64,000 bases of DNA. Origin: Agapanthus africanus (Eukaryota; Streptophyta; Magnoliopsida; Asparagales; Amaryllidaceae). Shown in pieces: positions 1-11,552 of the stretch (its first letter is position 1; each line of letters starts with the position of its first letter). The stretch covers positions 135,055,988-135,119,987 of the forward strand of contig JASDDO010000001.1 of the NCBI GenBank assembly GCA_030015575.1, in the 5' to 3' direction. Below the pieces are notes generated by a model. The model ran no database searches. It had not been told where the DNA came from and saw only the letters and a list, made by a program, of their open reading frames with translations. A program made the translations under genes and the position numbers.

Positions 1-869
1 TCCTTCCGAATACTTTAAACTTGGAAAATGGGTTCCTGACATTCGATCGTCTCAATCGACTCTCAACGAATCTGCGTGAAGTCGCCTCTAGCTGGAATCA
101 ATCTATCTGATGACCTCGCATCGGGGTAAGCGAACGAACCATATGTCCTAGTCATTAATCCTCGGGGACTAGCGACTCACTATCATATCTCTAAGAATAT
201 GCTCATACTGCAGTAGCTCCAATCATATGGGTGATATCTCATCATTAGCAGCAACGACTGGCTCATTCGTCTATACGCTAAACAGCGCCTCAATCACCCT
301 GGATAAGCGATAATATCAACGGTCATCACATCCTGGCTGGCCTCTATCAGTGGCTCAATCCTCTGGTGCCGATCGGCACATCCGGAAATCTCGTAAAAGC
401 GATCAATCCAACGCTCATGTCGCGAAAACACAATAAGACGACTCCTCATTATGCAATCGTATGTCTCGGGAATCACGCCCTGGTCAGTCCTCGTCCACGA
501 CGAGCTCATGCTGACGCAACTCGAGCCGTAGCTCACTCTGCCCGTGCAATCGCGGCAGCAAAACCAAAACCAGAATCGATGAGGATAGATCATAGGAAGG
601 AATATAACACGGTGCAAGGAAATGTACAACCTAAGGTTTCTTAAGCGGAGTGGCGTGTCGTAAGTATGCCGCGGAACATACCCACGGTACGTCACTCTAC
701 TTTAGTCACCTATTCCATCAACCAAGGGTCATCCTACGCGACGAAAGTTCGGGTCTAATACCCCCTCGACTAAGTCTAAGTTCCGTAAGGTCAAGCCTAA
801 GTTCCGTATATAGATAACGCCCTAGGCTCCACATAGTCAAACTTAGACTCGAACCAAGGTCAACCTAGC

Positions 870-882
870 GCTCTGATACCAA
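870..882 (-). other. Primer binding site of TEK1
   Basis: Plus-strand GCTCTGATACCAA is the complement of TTGGTATCAGAGC, the standard plant primer site for initiator Met tRNA. It lies three bases inside the LTR end, which fixes the element's orientation as minus. Confidence 0.8.
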
Positions 883-885
883 CTT

Positions 886-3800
886 TGTCACGACCCGAAA
901 GAGCACGTGACTGGCCCTTGAACCATATGAAGTCTATAGGACCCCAACTGATCCAAGTAAGCCAAAAGCCCAGAAATCTAAAACCATTTAAAGAGTAAAT
1001 AAGGAAAACTGGTTTTAAGAAGTAAAGAAATCGTTTTTCGAAAATCCAAGTTTTTAAATAACTAAGCCGAATATGTATTTTTAAAATGTGTAACCTTTCC
1101 TGAAAATTTCGGCAGAGTATCCTTTGTAAAAACTGGCCCCGAACGGGGTACAACAAGAATAATATATATGAAATGATAAAAGCCATCCCCAAGCGGGAGC
1201 TAGCTCTTCGTCAAATGACGGTCACAACCACGCAAGCAATAATAATATACAACGCCAAAGGGCGAGGATCAAAACCCAAAAAGAACTCAAAACAGCCAGA
1301 AAACCGTAATACTACAAGCGCGACTCTAAGGTCGAAATAATACAACACTGTTTTCTAAGTCTGAAACAATATACAAGTTTTGGTTGATGGAATTCTAGAT
1401 ACAATGAATAATACATGAACAATGGCGGTTCTGATACAAAAGAACCCACCTACCCAAGCAAGTCACCCATAAGGAAGCAGTGTGCCAGAAATGCCGCTAT
1501 GGAATCCGTACGGCAACACCTGCAAGAACTGTGGCACAACGGGGGTGAGTTGCCAACTCGTGAATAGAAAACATCTACAAGCAGAGATCGAATGCATGAC
1601 CCATCCTAGGTCAATACGATCAGATGTATATAAACCTCAAAATGAATAAAGCTGAAGCATGCTAAACTGGCAATGTAATCTCTATACATGAGTGTAGTGC
1701 CAAGTGCTCGTGCTAGTGCCTCAGGTAATAGCATATCATAAAGGTGGGGTATGATCAATGTAATCAAATCTGCATATACGTGGATCCCGTCCACTCGTCA
1801 CCCCATGACAATAACCGCCATGCATGTAAATATCATCAGCATATGCATGGGAATAATATGAGGATATAAACCATCCGTGTCCCTCGCGACACATCAAAAT
1901 CATGGAACCGGAGTGCCCAGCATCGACACTCGAAAACATCATGAAAACTGTGCCCAGCATCGGCACGTAAATCCTCATATATCGGGCTCCGTCAGTCCGG
2001 ATCGGCCCACGGGCTCTGTCTGCGGTATCGGCCCTCGGCCCCGGCAGTACGCCCATATCCATCTATCGACTCTGGTCGGTATCCTCCGGATAACCGCCAG
2101 GTCCAACCAATCACCGGTAGGTACTCGCCACCCTGCCAGGCTCATCGTCTACTCCACAAAAAACATTTCTTGCCCCGGGGAACCATACCGGGTCCACCAT
2201 GTACCCGCAATCGGCCTCATCCGCCTCCTCGAATCGGGTTTCACATGTCGCTCTCAGCACCGAGAAAACACATGGTGGACGCACTGAAATATCATATCAA
2301 GGGTAACCGGGTTTTTAAAACAATTTCACATTCTCTTTTGAAATATCCACGGTTCCCAAATCCAGAAATATCATGGAAACAACATATCTCAATGCGTATA
2401 ATCAGAAAGCATGATGCATGCGACATGTAAAACAAATATAAGCATATCGGTCTGTCATACAAGAATCATATCCTGAATGCAACGGTACTATAGTGTAGTG
2501 ACATGGCAATTATCGATGATGAAGTGTGTGAGCCGGCAAACAAGTGTACGTGGAACATACGCATCATCGATAATGGTGCTGGTGTCCTAGCAGCATGACT
2601 GAAATATATCAACAATACAAGCGATGCAATGCAAATAGCATGAATATGCGGAATCGAATAATCAACGCAACAGTAAAGAACCTGCCTCAATAGATATATC
2701 CTGCAACCTTGCCTTTTGAAATAAGACGAATCAGGGCTTTTGGTAAAATAAGGGCTACGGTATTTTAAGAAAAGATGCGTCATTTGAAAATATTCGTATA
2801 AACCCTTCTGCCTATCTTTAAAATATCCCCGATTCGTTAGTTTTGAAATAGGTATGACTCGGGTCTAGTCTAACGCCTACTATGCGAACTACGAACCCAA
2901 CAATCAAGTCAACCGGGAGGGGTATGGAAACCACCTAAATCTGAGTCGATATACATATATATATAGTCGGTGATCTCGCCTCAATAGTATCACGTACGAT
3001 ACAGTATATCATATAACATCCTCGAGTCATGAGTGCGGATCTAACATCAATATAAAGCTCGTACGGTAAACCGTCGTACGGCATCCCAATAGCTGGGTAC
3101 GGGTCAATATCACATTCATCTCAACACATATCCGGTATCACTACTATCATATCACATCACAAAAACGAACTCTGTTATATCGCCGAATCTCACGGCCTCA
3201 ATCAAATCTCATCGACTCATCTCAATCTCATGTATCATCCTCAATCCCGTATATGAACATATAGTCCCATACCCATGTGTAGATATACACCTCCAAATAC
3301 GCACGGAGTCAAGCGAAAGAATGCATGCAAGTATATGTGTATGTGTATTTGTGGGTGCAACCACTACTTTAGGGTTTCGCACTATACTAAACCAATACAT
3401 CCTTATCACCAATAATACCATTATTACCATCAATAATCCTAAACAACACATAATAAATATATGTGTGTATACGTATTCGTATACATCACCACGGACTGCG
3501 GGGGTGCTATACGCCATCCACCCGACTTCTCCCCGTAGATATAAATCTACTCACCTTGCTTCTCGTGTGCCAATGCCGATGTCGCTATCTTCATCTTCTT
3601 TGCCTCAATATCACGTAGGGTACCTACAAGTATATCGCAACGCTAAAGCACATGAAAATCACATCGGAAACCAAAATAGCACATGCTACTCACATAGGTA
3701 AAAACCTATCGTCTCGCATGTAAACACGTTCAATATCCACTTGTCGTTGACGTCCAAACGCCACCCGACAGGAACGAAACAGCAAATACCAAAATCCATG

Positions 3801-5013
3801 CTAAAATAAGTCGTAAACCATGCACCAACATAGGAAAATCATCCCAGATTTTACCCTAGATGGAATCAGTCAAAACTAGACATACCCAGGGTCAAAACTA
3901 GAGGAATTAGGGCCATGCACAAAAATCGAGGCAATTCCCTCCTGCTCTGGCCGCAATTTGCGGCCAGAAGGAATAAATTGGCGGCCTCACCTTGGAGTTG
4001 GGGGCTAGGGTTTGGTGTGGTGGTTCCATGGTGCCTGCACATCTCACTGTCAACTCAGTTTTATTTTTGGGGTCTCGGGGTGATAGCAGATTCCTAAATA
4101 CGATCACAGATTCACAGTTTTTCCCCCGACATCGTCTCATAAATCCGTATTCTGTGTTCTAGTCTCTAGTTTGATCCAATAACACATCACCACAGGAGTT
4201 CTAAGGTCACAACAAGCCTCAATTTCACTTTGATTTCAGGTCTAACCCTAAACCCTAACTAGAATTCTCAAAAGTCCTCAAAACGACACCATATCGACAT
4301 GAAACTAGAATTGATGCACAAGAAATGAATTACTACCCTAATAGGTCCAGAATTTATCTCTTTTGGCAACTCAAGAAAATTCTTGAGTTGCTCAAAGTCC
4401 TCCAAATCCAATCTTGCTAGGTTCAATGTGTAGCTAGTGAGCTCGGGAACATTTTTTGTGAAGTGGAAATGGGGTTTTGGCTTTGTTTTCATGGTGGATC
4501 TAGGGTTTCATGAAGAGGGAGAGAGAGGGAAAGGGAGCAGCAGCAGCAACAAAGGGGTAGGAGAGGAGAGAGAATGAGAAGGGGAAAATGATGGGGAGTG
4601 GTTCATAAAGTGAGGGTTGACTTGGTCTCTCTCTCTCTCTCATCATACTTACCTTTTCCTTTTTCCTTCTCACTCCAATAGTGAACCCAAAAGAATAACC
4701 ATGGCAAAAGAAATGTAACACAAGTGTAACAAGTGTGGAAAATGATATGTGCACATTTTTGCACAAAAAAGCTAAAAATCCAATTAGCGATTTTTAATCG
4801 CGATTAACACTAAATTAGCATATAACTAGTCTTAAAAACTTTAAAATGGCATAATTCCATAAAATACCCTATTTTAGAATTTTCCAAAATTTTCCAAAAT
4901 TTTTCTCCATTTATTTGTATTTAATTATACCGGAATATTAAAATATTCATTAAAATAATATTAAATTATAAAAATTCCCGAAAATAATATTTTATTATTT
5001 TGGAAACGTTACA
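886..5013 (-). repeat. LTR of TEK1 (about 4.1 kb)
   Basis: Long terminal repeat with ends TGTCACGACC and AACGTTACA on the plus strand (element on the minus strand). A length near 4.1 kb is at the long end for chromoviruses and suits the Tekay/Del group. It contains a purine-rich tract at 4507-4580, a CT run at about 4627-4642, and an AT-rich stretch at 4780-5010. Open frames inside it, such as those around 3900-4140 and 4270-4770, show no family features and are not taken as genes. Confidence 0.75.
2509..2574. repeat. Hairpin in TEK1 LTR (13-bp perfect stem)
   Basis: ATTATCGATGATG at 2509-2521 is the exact reverse complement of CATCATCGATAAT at 2562-2574, with a 40-base loop. The surrounding sequence (preceded by TAGTGTAGTGACATGGCA) lines up with a hairpin at the same place in the TEK3 LTRs, where the stem sequence differs but pairing is kept. 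Confidence 0.75.
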
Positions 5014-5596
5014 TATGAGATTTGTGAACTCTAGGAAAAAGAATCATCAATGACCTAATTTGGATCGAGATCACATTCTTGCGAATTTCGTTGCAATTTA
5101 GGGATCAAATGATTGATGATTTTCTTGCTAGAGGCTAGATCCGAATGATCATGATTGAAAAGAAAAGGGATAGAAGGAGAAACCCGAGTTTTTTCAATAG
5201 ATCCCTAATCTTCATTCATCATCATCAATCTAACTACAAATTATCAATAGATAAGATTAGGAATTATTAGATATATCACTACTACTAATTTGATCGAATG
5301 CTATAAGTTATTCTACAAATCTTGATAACTAAATTGAGCGGGACATTTCTTGATTCTAGATCTATTTTCTTTATGTTTCTTGAAATCAAATCTTTCAAAT
5401 CTTGAATCAATTTTCTTGCAATTTCTTTTATCTTTTCATTTCGACTCATCTAAAACAAGATCGATCAAAACACACATCTCAGTGGACGATCCGTATTCAT
5501 TAACGCACTATATCGACACCGTTAATTGATTGCGGTATAAATTTCTTTGGTTGTGATTAAAACTTTTCCAAATACACATGAAGAACGATTCAATCA
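5014..5596 (+). repeat. ATH1 5' LTR, downstream portion
   Basis: Matches 19935-20517 of the 3' LTR base for base in length (583 each), ending TCAATCA directly before the primer site. The upstream part of this LTR is separated from it by TEK1. Confidence 0.85.
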
Positions 5597-5598
5597 AA

Positions 5599-5615
5599 TG
5601 GCGCTGTTGCCGGGG
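5599..5615 (+). other. Primer binding site of ATH1
   Basis: TGGCGCTGTTGCCGGGG, two bases after the LTR end, matches the primer site used by Athila/Tat-type Gypsy elements (Asp-tRNA type). Confidence 0.8.
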
Positions 5616-6675
5616 ATGTGTGCTATTTTGTTCGCTTTTGTTATTTGAGTTGAAAATTTATTATTCCATCAGAATTTTTAGATCAAAGTTCGTAACAAGC
5701 GCTTAACGATTTGTTGTGATTTTTGCGAGAGAATCTGGAATCATCGGAGCAAAGGGAAAAATATTCAGATCATTTCAGGAAGTCCAGTGGAGTAAAAGGA
5801 GCATCTGTACAAAATTTTGTGCAGAGATCTCGTCAACTCACCGCGGAACCACGGCCATAGCAAGCATTTCGCGGTGGATCCGCGGTGATATTGAAGCTTC
5901 AGAATTTCATTTCTCTGTGGTAACTTCTATACTTTCTTATCTCCTCCCTGCTCTATCCATTAACCAATTTCTGCAGAATTCTTTGCAAAAATTCGCAGCG
6001 CCGCAAAAAGAAAAATTGTTGCGTGTTTGATCTTGGTTGTTTGCATATTTTAATACGGAAATTAAGGGGCAAAGACCAAATTCAGATTAGGTGGGGAGTT
6101 CATTACCCTTCCTAAGCCCCGGAAATCACAAACTTGCATCTGCATCACCCTCATTAACTAAAAAAGATCTAGACATGATTTTAAGGACCGCCGCGCTCAC
6201 TTAGGACAGAAGGAGGTCGTGGGTAATCTATTGATTATCCGCGTTTCTTTTGTGGTGTCTAAGACAAATGTGTTTAAGGCAAGTGGTTACTTAATTAGGC
6301 CCACTACTTACGTAGTGGAGAACCTCCCACTTACCTGGCACTTATCTGGCCACAGAAAGGGCAAAGAGGCAGTAAAGGATTTATCTTGCGACTTGTCTTC
6401 TGGAGGTCTAGGAGCGGTCTAGTGACTTGACCTAGGTGACCATTAGATTTAGGGTGGTGTGTGCATTTTTTGTGATTTGATTTTTCAAAAAAACGTATTT
6501 TTCAAAACAAACACCAAATCCATCTTTTCCCCTAATTATCACAACGCTGCCACTTGTGCTAAACCCTTTAGTGCAAGCTCGGCTGCATACGGGATTCTAG
6601 TGCTCGTCTTGTCTGCGTTTTCCCAATCGACCCCAAAGTCGGTATTTCTACATTTTCTTTTTCCCACAACCCACC
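5616..6675 (+). other. ATH1 leader, non-coding
   Basis: Stretch between primer site and gag. I see no convincing gene. It holds a pair of GC-rich palindrome-like motifs at 5840-5856 (ACCGCGGAACCACGGCC) and 5870-5887 (CGCGGTGGATCCGCGGTG), the same type of paired motif found in the ATH1 LTR and in the COP1 leader. Confidence 0.5.
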
Positions 6676-7790
6676 ATGACCGCAATGGACGGATTTCCAT
6701 CAAACTTTAACACCACTCTGCCACCGCCCGCAGGTGCGCAGAATTCTCCACGCATTTCTCTCCAAGAGAGATGCTATCCAACACGTGTTCCCCTTCCCAC
6801 CTGTCTTTCTATACCACCTGCCAACGGGGAAAATTTTGAAATCAACCCCGAATTTATCAAACTGTTACCCAACTTTCACGGTCTTGAGTCTGAAGACGCA
6901 TACGTTTTTATATCCAAATTTGAAAATGTATGCGCAATGATTGGAACGTCACAACTGTCTTTGGATGCTCTGCGTTTACGTTTTCTTCCATTCACTTTGT
7001 GCGATTTAGCCGAGAAGTGTCTTTATAATACAACCGCACATTCTATTTCAAAATGGGATGAATTTGTTGCAGCATTCCTTAAGAAATTTTATCCCAATCA
7101 CAAGACCAGCCGTGTTCGGAGCGAAATCTTCAAATTCACCTAACTTCCCAATGAACCATTCTGGAAATGCTTCGAATGGTTCACGGATCTTCTTTTACAA
7201 TTCCCTCATCACGGCAACCCCAGATGAGATTTGTATCGAGTTATCTATGAGGGTATTGATCTCACGACTAAACAGATGCTTGAAACCATATGTCATTGCC
7301 AATTCCTATCTAAAGATGATGGTGAAGCTTGGAAATACCTAGAAGATTTAGCTCAAAACACATTACAATGGGAAAGTGTTACACCACCATCGTCTAGGGA
7401 TGATATCAATCAGCTCGATGTTTCCGTCACAATGAGAGCCGAAATGGCCGCAAAACAAAGGAAACTCGATCCTATAGAAAACAGAATTTCTTCAGCCCCC
7501 CTAAACCATTACACACTTCCCAAAACCGTGTGTGGTTGCTCTTCAAATCCATCACATTTGACGGAAGAATGTCCTTTGAATGTACCGTTTCAAGGTCACA
7601 CTAATGCTGCATTTCAGCAAAGACTTGGAAACGATCCTTCTTCTTCCTCATATAATCAAGATTGGAGGAATCGCCCTGATCTTTCTTGGATCCAACACCA
7701 AATTCAATACACGGATCTAAACCAGAATAACTTTCAATGGGTCCCTCCACCACAACAGCAACCACCATAACTGAGTCAGCACCCCTTTCA
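6676..7790 (+). pseudogene. ATH1 gag region (fossil)
   Basis: Gag (capsid) region of the Athila-like element. The first part reads from MTAMDGF at 6676 and contains a recognisable retrotransposon gag core: a segment like LLPNFHGLESEDAYVFISKF near the start of the domain, then SKWDEFVAAFLKKFYP, which matches the conserved W-x-x-F-x-x-x-F-x-x-x-F/Y-P pattern of plant Gypsy gag. A later part contains YEGIDLTTKQMLE, again typical of Athila/Tat gag. A CSSNPSHLTEECP-like stretch near 7540-7575 may be the remains of a zinc knuckle. The region is broken by at least one change. Gag would have formed the virus-like particle in the cytoplasm; nothing suggests a working product. Confidence 0.75.
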
Positions 7791-7843
7791 ATCGCAACCT
7801 TTTCAAAACCCGGCCAACAATTTTGATCATTTTTACTTCTTAC

Positions 7844-9818
7844 CTTCAAGGTCTCTAGTCGTGGGTGTATCGAGACAGGGCATCGATATACCAGAGTAGA
7901 CTAGCGTTAACGCTTCTCGACCCATAAGATGGGCGATGGATGATCCCATATCCATTGGTGTTTGACATCAGAGATGGTATACGGGTGCTCAGTGGAGACT
8001 GGGTACACTGGACGGACTCGCCGAGAACTCCCAGATGGTATTATACCTCACGTCAGATGGCAGTTCTCTGGTGACACTTGTGCAGGTTAGTCTGTAGACC
8101 CGAGATCGTCATAGAGTCTTGTGTGATTCCCACTGTGCTTTGATTTCCACCTTACCACGTCCATGATGGCGTGCAAAACGGTGGTTTTTGGGTACAGTCC
8201 CGAGTCTCATGTAGGCAATGAGCGATAGGAGGGGTTTCGTCTCTCCCGGTATTGGGGGTTGATGTTGCGCTGTGCTCGATTGGCCGTAACAGGGAAGTCC
8301 CTGGCCAGGGCTGATTCAGAGATTTTCTGGTAAGTGTTACCAGTAGTTTCTCGACCCGTTATGAGCCTCACATCGACACGACTTATCGGTTATTGGGGTC
8401 TGACGTTTACCACCCCTAGACTTGATATGCGACATATCAGATGAGGAGACCGAACTGTACGGGAAGTGTTACCGGCAGGCTTTTTACAGGAGTAGGAGCG
8501 GGCTTGCTTGCTGATCTTCTGATCGCTCAATACCCGGGTAGCCGTTACGTCCAGCTAGTACCGCTGACGGCTTGTGGGTGCGTGATGTGATCATCACCTA
8601 CTGCCGGCGTATTGACGAGTCTTTAGAGTCCTACACAGAGGTTTTACTGGCTTAGGCAAAAACGAAATAGGAGCACGTATGTGATATGTGCGAGACCGAG
8701 AATAAATGCGTGTATGTGATACCGTATTCTATTCTCGCGACTTTTAGTATCGGTCGGTTATATATGATATGACCGGGTTATCGAATCAAGTGTTGATTCA
8801 ATAAGTCGATACGATGGATGTTAGCCGGTTATATGAGATATGACCGGATTATTAAGTCAAGTGTTGATTTAATAATTAAGTGTATAATTGTATATTAGAT
8901 ATACTAATTTACATTTGCTAAAACTTGTTCACTTTAGGGTTTTTCTCACATGTACACTACTTTAACATGTATATGATATATGTTAAAATGTGTTATCATA
9001 TTGTATCATGGTTGATGATACACTAAACATGGGTGTGTAAGACTTACACCATTCTATATTTAAATGGTGGTTAATAATTATTTAAAGTAATTACAAATTA
9101 GTGGACATTTTGTCATAAGCTTGAAGCTTGTGGAAGCTTGTGGAAGCTTGTGGATACTTTGACAAAGTCCACTAGATTTGTTTTACCTTAGATTTTTATT
9201 AACCTAACCATTTAGACTTAGCCATGGTTATGTCCCACCATGAGTTAGTATATGATACTCACTCACCATGGTTAGCATTCTCACTTAATCATTATCCTCA
9301 TTTTCTTTTCTTTAGTTCATCATCTTCTTCATTGAGCAAGAGAAAAAGCTTGCTAGGGTTTTGAAAAAGTGAGATAGATTGTGAGAAACAAAAATCCAAA
9401 GAGAACCCACTTCCTATTTCTCCATCCTCTACTAGATTAGCACTTTAGTATAGGGTGTTTTCTTCACTAATTCTCTAGTTAGTGAAGTAGGAGCTTGAGT
9501 CGGAATTCCCTCGACGTAGATCATCTTCGGCCTTGGAGACTTCAAGCAAGGTCGCACCTTTCGCCTCGTGAAGCCATGCAAGGGTCCGGGAGAACCACGA
9601 TCGCAGCGAAGGGACTTCATCAAGGAGCTTTAGAAGTGAAGGACCGATCTACAAAGGTTGTATTTCGTATTCCCTTTAGAGTATAGTTGTTTACTTGCTA
9701 ATTGTTTCGCCTAAACTCTAGTATACGATCTTGCTTAGCGTTATTCGGCACATAAAAATTTTATTTTGGCATGGTCGATTCCTTGTAGAGCCTTGTTAGT
9801 GTACCTAGTAACCCTACA
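7844..9818 (+). repeat. COP1 5' LTR (incomplete)
   Basis: Aligns with 16080-18045 of the 3' LTR. It lacks the start of the repeat and abuts ATH1 gag-side sequence directly. It has one more copy than the 3' LTR of a 10-base unit (TTGTGGAAGC) at about 9118-9153. Confidence 0.85.
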
Positions 9819-9819
9819 G

Positions 9820-9832
9820 TGGTATCAGAGCC
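9820..9832 (+). other. COP1 primer binding site
   Basis: TGGTATCAGAGCC, one base after the LTR end, is complementary to the 3' end of plant initiator Met tRNA, the usual Copia primer. Confidence 0.85.
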
Positions 9833-10018
9833 TAGCTAGAGCATTAGACGATATGTTAACGAAGTTAAAACTCCGAACGAACCCGACAACGTCGAAATCA
9901 ACCCCTCTCTGGACTTTTTTCAAAATCTGGGTTTTTTCAAAATTACAAATACTTAAAAAATACAGCACGGATTTCTAAGAATTACGGCGCAAAAATGGTG
10001 ACACAATATGTACGGACA

Positions 10019-10064
10019 GCCGCGGTTCCGCGGCAATAACCTGCTTGTGCCGCGGAACCGCGGC
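10019..10064. repeat. Paired GC-rich inverted repeat in COP1 leader
   Basis: GCCGCGGTTCCGCGGC (10019-10034) and GCCGCGGAACCGCGGC (10049-10064) are exact reverse complements with a 14-base loop, and each is itself palindromic except for its two central bases. Flanking TACGG and CCGTA add to the outer symmetry. Confidence 0.85.
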
Positions 10065-11170
10065 CGTACAGTGAGACTTTGACAGTTGGTTTGCACAGTA
10101 ATTCTTGTATTTGATTGTTCTATTTTATGGGTATTTTTAAACTAACTCTGGTGTTGAGTATTTAGGGGTTCATTTTGTAACCATCGATTCGATCGGAGAA
10201 TTTAATTTTGTTATGTTTTTTCAGATAATTAAGAAAGGATTAAAATGTTCGAACGGATATCATTAACTCTTTAATTTCCCGGCACGAAAAACATTCAAGT
10301 GTTGAATTTTTCTCGGGTTTAAATTTTTCGGAAAAACGTGCATATGACGCGATGGACCCTCTAGAAGACAACAAACCTTAATTCGATTATGTGACCGTCT
10401 TGAACTGCCCTTTGAACCTTAGGGTTTGGGGCAGTATGGCGTGCCACATGTGAGGCGTTGGCTTGACCCTTCTACGGCTGGACCGTTGCTACTGTGACGT
10501 ATTCTGTAATTTTTGAACCCCGCTCAAGTGTTGAGCTATTTAGGAAATCTTGGGTGTTTGATGATCCGGTCGGAAAGTTTAATACTGTCTATTTATCTGG
10601 AATGTGATACAATATGTGGAATTCATACGGTTAGGCATGAAATGCGAAGTATGTGATATTTCGGATTTACGATGTCTAAAGAGTTTATGGATTCCAAATG
10701 TTGTAGTTTTACACTTTCTTTTCTGCGACCGTAATTGTAATATGTGATATCGCCGGTTCCGTTGCTATATGACAACGACAATTGGGATGCGCATATTTAC
10801 TTACGTTGATGACATGAGATGTTATGTGCTGCTGGATATGTTATATTGGATCGTCGCGTTCCGAATAGCCGGGGGGTTTTATGTGAGATAAGAGTTTTTA
10901 TTTTCATTCATGTAAAATTTAAATGTATGTAATATTCTTTTATTGGGGCACTTCCGGGTCGAGCTTGATGTCACCATTTGTATATTATTTACTTTTCCGC
11001 ACTAGGATAGACCCAAGGAGGGGAGCACAAGTAACCGGGTTCTAGGGTCTAGTGGGAGACCAACTCGAGGAGTCGAGTCCGGGTCTCCTAACCCTAGAAT
11101 TGGAAGGGTTGCTTGCCGCTCTCGTAGGGGTCTAGGGGTGTGGGTTTGGCTATTCATCGCGACCGTGGAA

Positions 11171-11205
11171 TCCGTGTTTTATAGAGGCTCAAAATAAAAC
11201 ACGGA
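11171..11205 (+). repeat. 12-bp perfect hairpin in COP1 leader
   Basis: TCCGTGTTTTAT (11171-11182) pairs perfectly with ATAAAACACGGA (11194-11205), loop 11 bases. Equivalent hairpins lie in COP-E (21238-21275), COP-B (38008-38042) and, with a different sequence, COP-A (30229-30259). Confidence 0.8.
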
Positions 11206-11552
11206 CGTCCTAATATATCCAATGTTTCATATATTTCTTCTGCTGCGATATCTGTGATGTGATCATTTGATGTTCTGTGATAAATACTGTATATAGTATA
11301 TATGATATATTATATAGGCGTTACTTATGTTTTACACCCGCGCTAGCCCTGCCCTGCTCTGCCGTTAGTTACCTAACCTAACGGTGCACGAGGGGACATC
11401 GAGGCGAATGCGGATGACATAAGTGTACGTCGTATTTATCTGTGATGTTTAGGTGACTTAAATGATGGGACTTCATTAATGTGATTAATGAAAGAAAAGA
11501 AACCTAAAAGATGTTGTAGAATCAAATTTTCAAATAAAAAGGGTAGCTACAG

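Larger units (their letters stand above)
1..5013 (-). mobile_element. TEK1: Tekay-like Gypsy element, right-hand part only
   Basis: Minus-strand LTR retrotransposon whose remaining part lies left of the window. Positions 1-885 are internal sequence next to the primer site and 886-5013 is the LTR at the element's 5' end. The LTR starts TGTAACGTTTCC (minus strand) and ends GGTCGTGACA, followed by a primer site matching initiator Met tRNA. The LTR shares many blocks with the two LTRs of TEK3 further right, for example around 1520-1560, 1960-2110 and 3490-3560, so the two belong to related families. Position 5013 abuts Athila-like LTR sequence that continues without loss compared with the other Athila LTR, so TEK1 inserted into that LTR. 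No pol is visible here. The internal part has no clear gene; gag would be expected there and looks decayed. Its other LTR is not in view, so it cannot be dated. Confidence 0.8.

Noticed and set aside
4243-4260. CTAACCCTAAACCCTAAC, telomere-like
   Set aside because: Only about two units, inside an LTR; common by chance in plant DNA.
3907-4766. Several open frames that might be a host gene
   Set aside because: They lie inside the TEK1 LTR, lack domains, and low-complexity runs explain their length.
9432-9623. 63-codon minus-strand frame found twice (also 17659-17850), and a 67-codon frame found at 28295-28498 and 45909-46112
   Set aside because: They recur only because they lie in paired LTRs of COP1 and COP-A; no family features.
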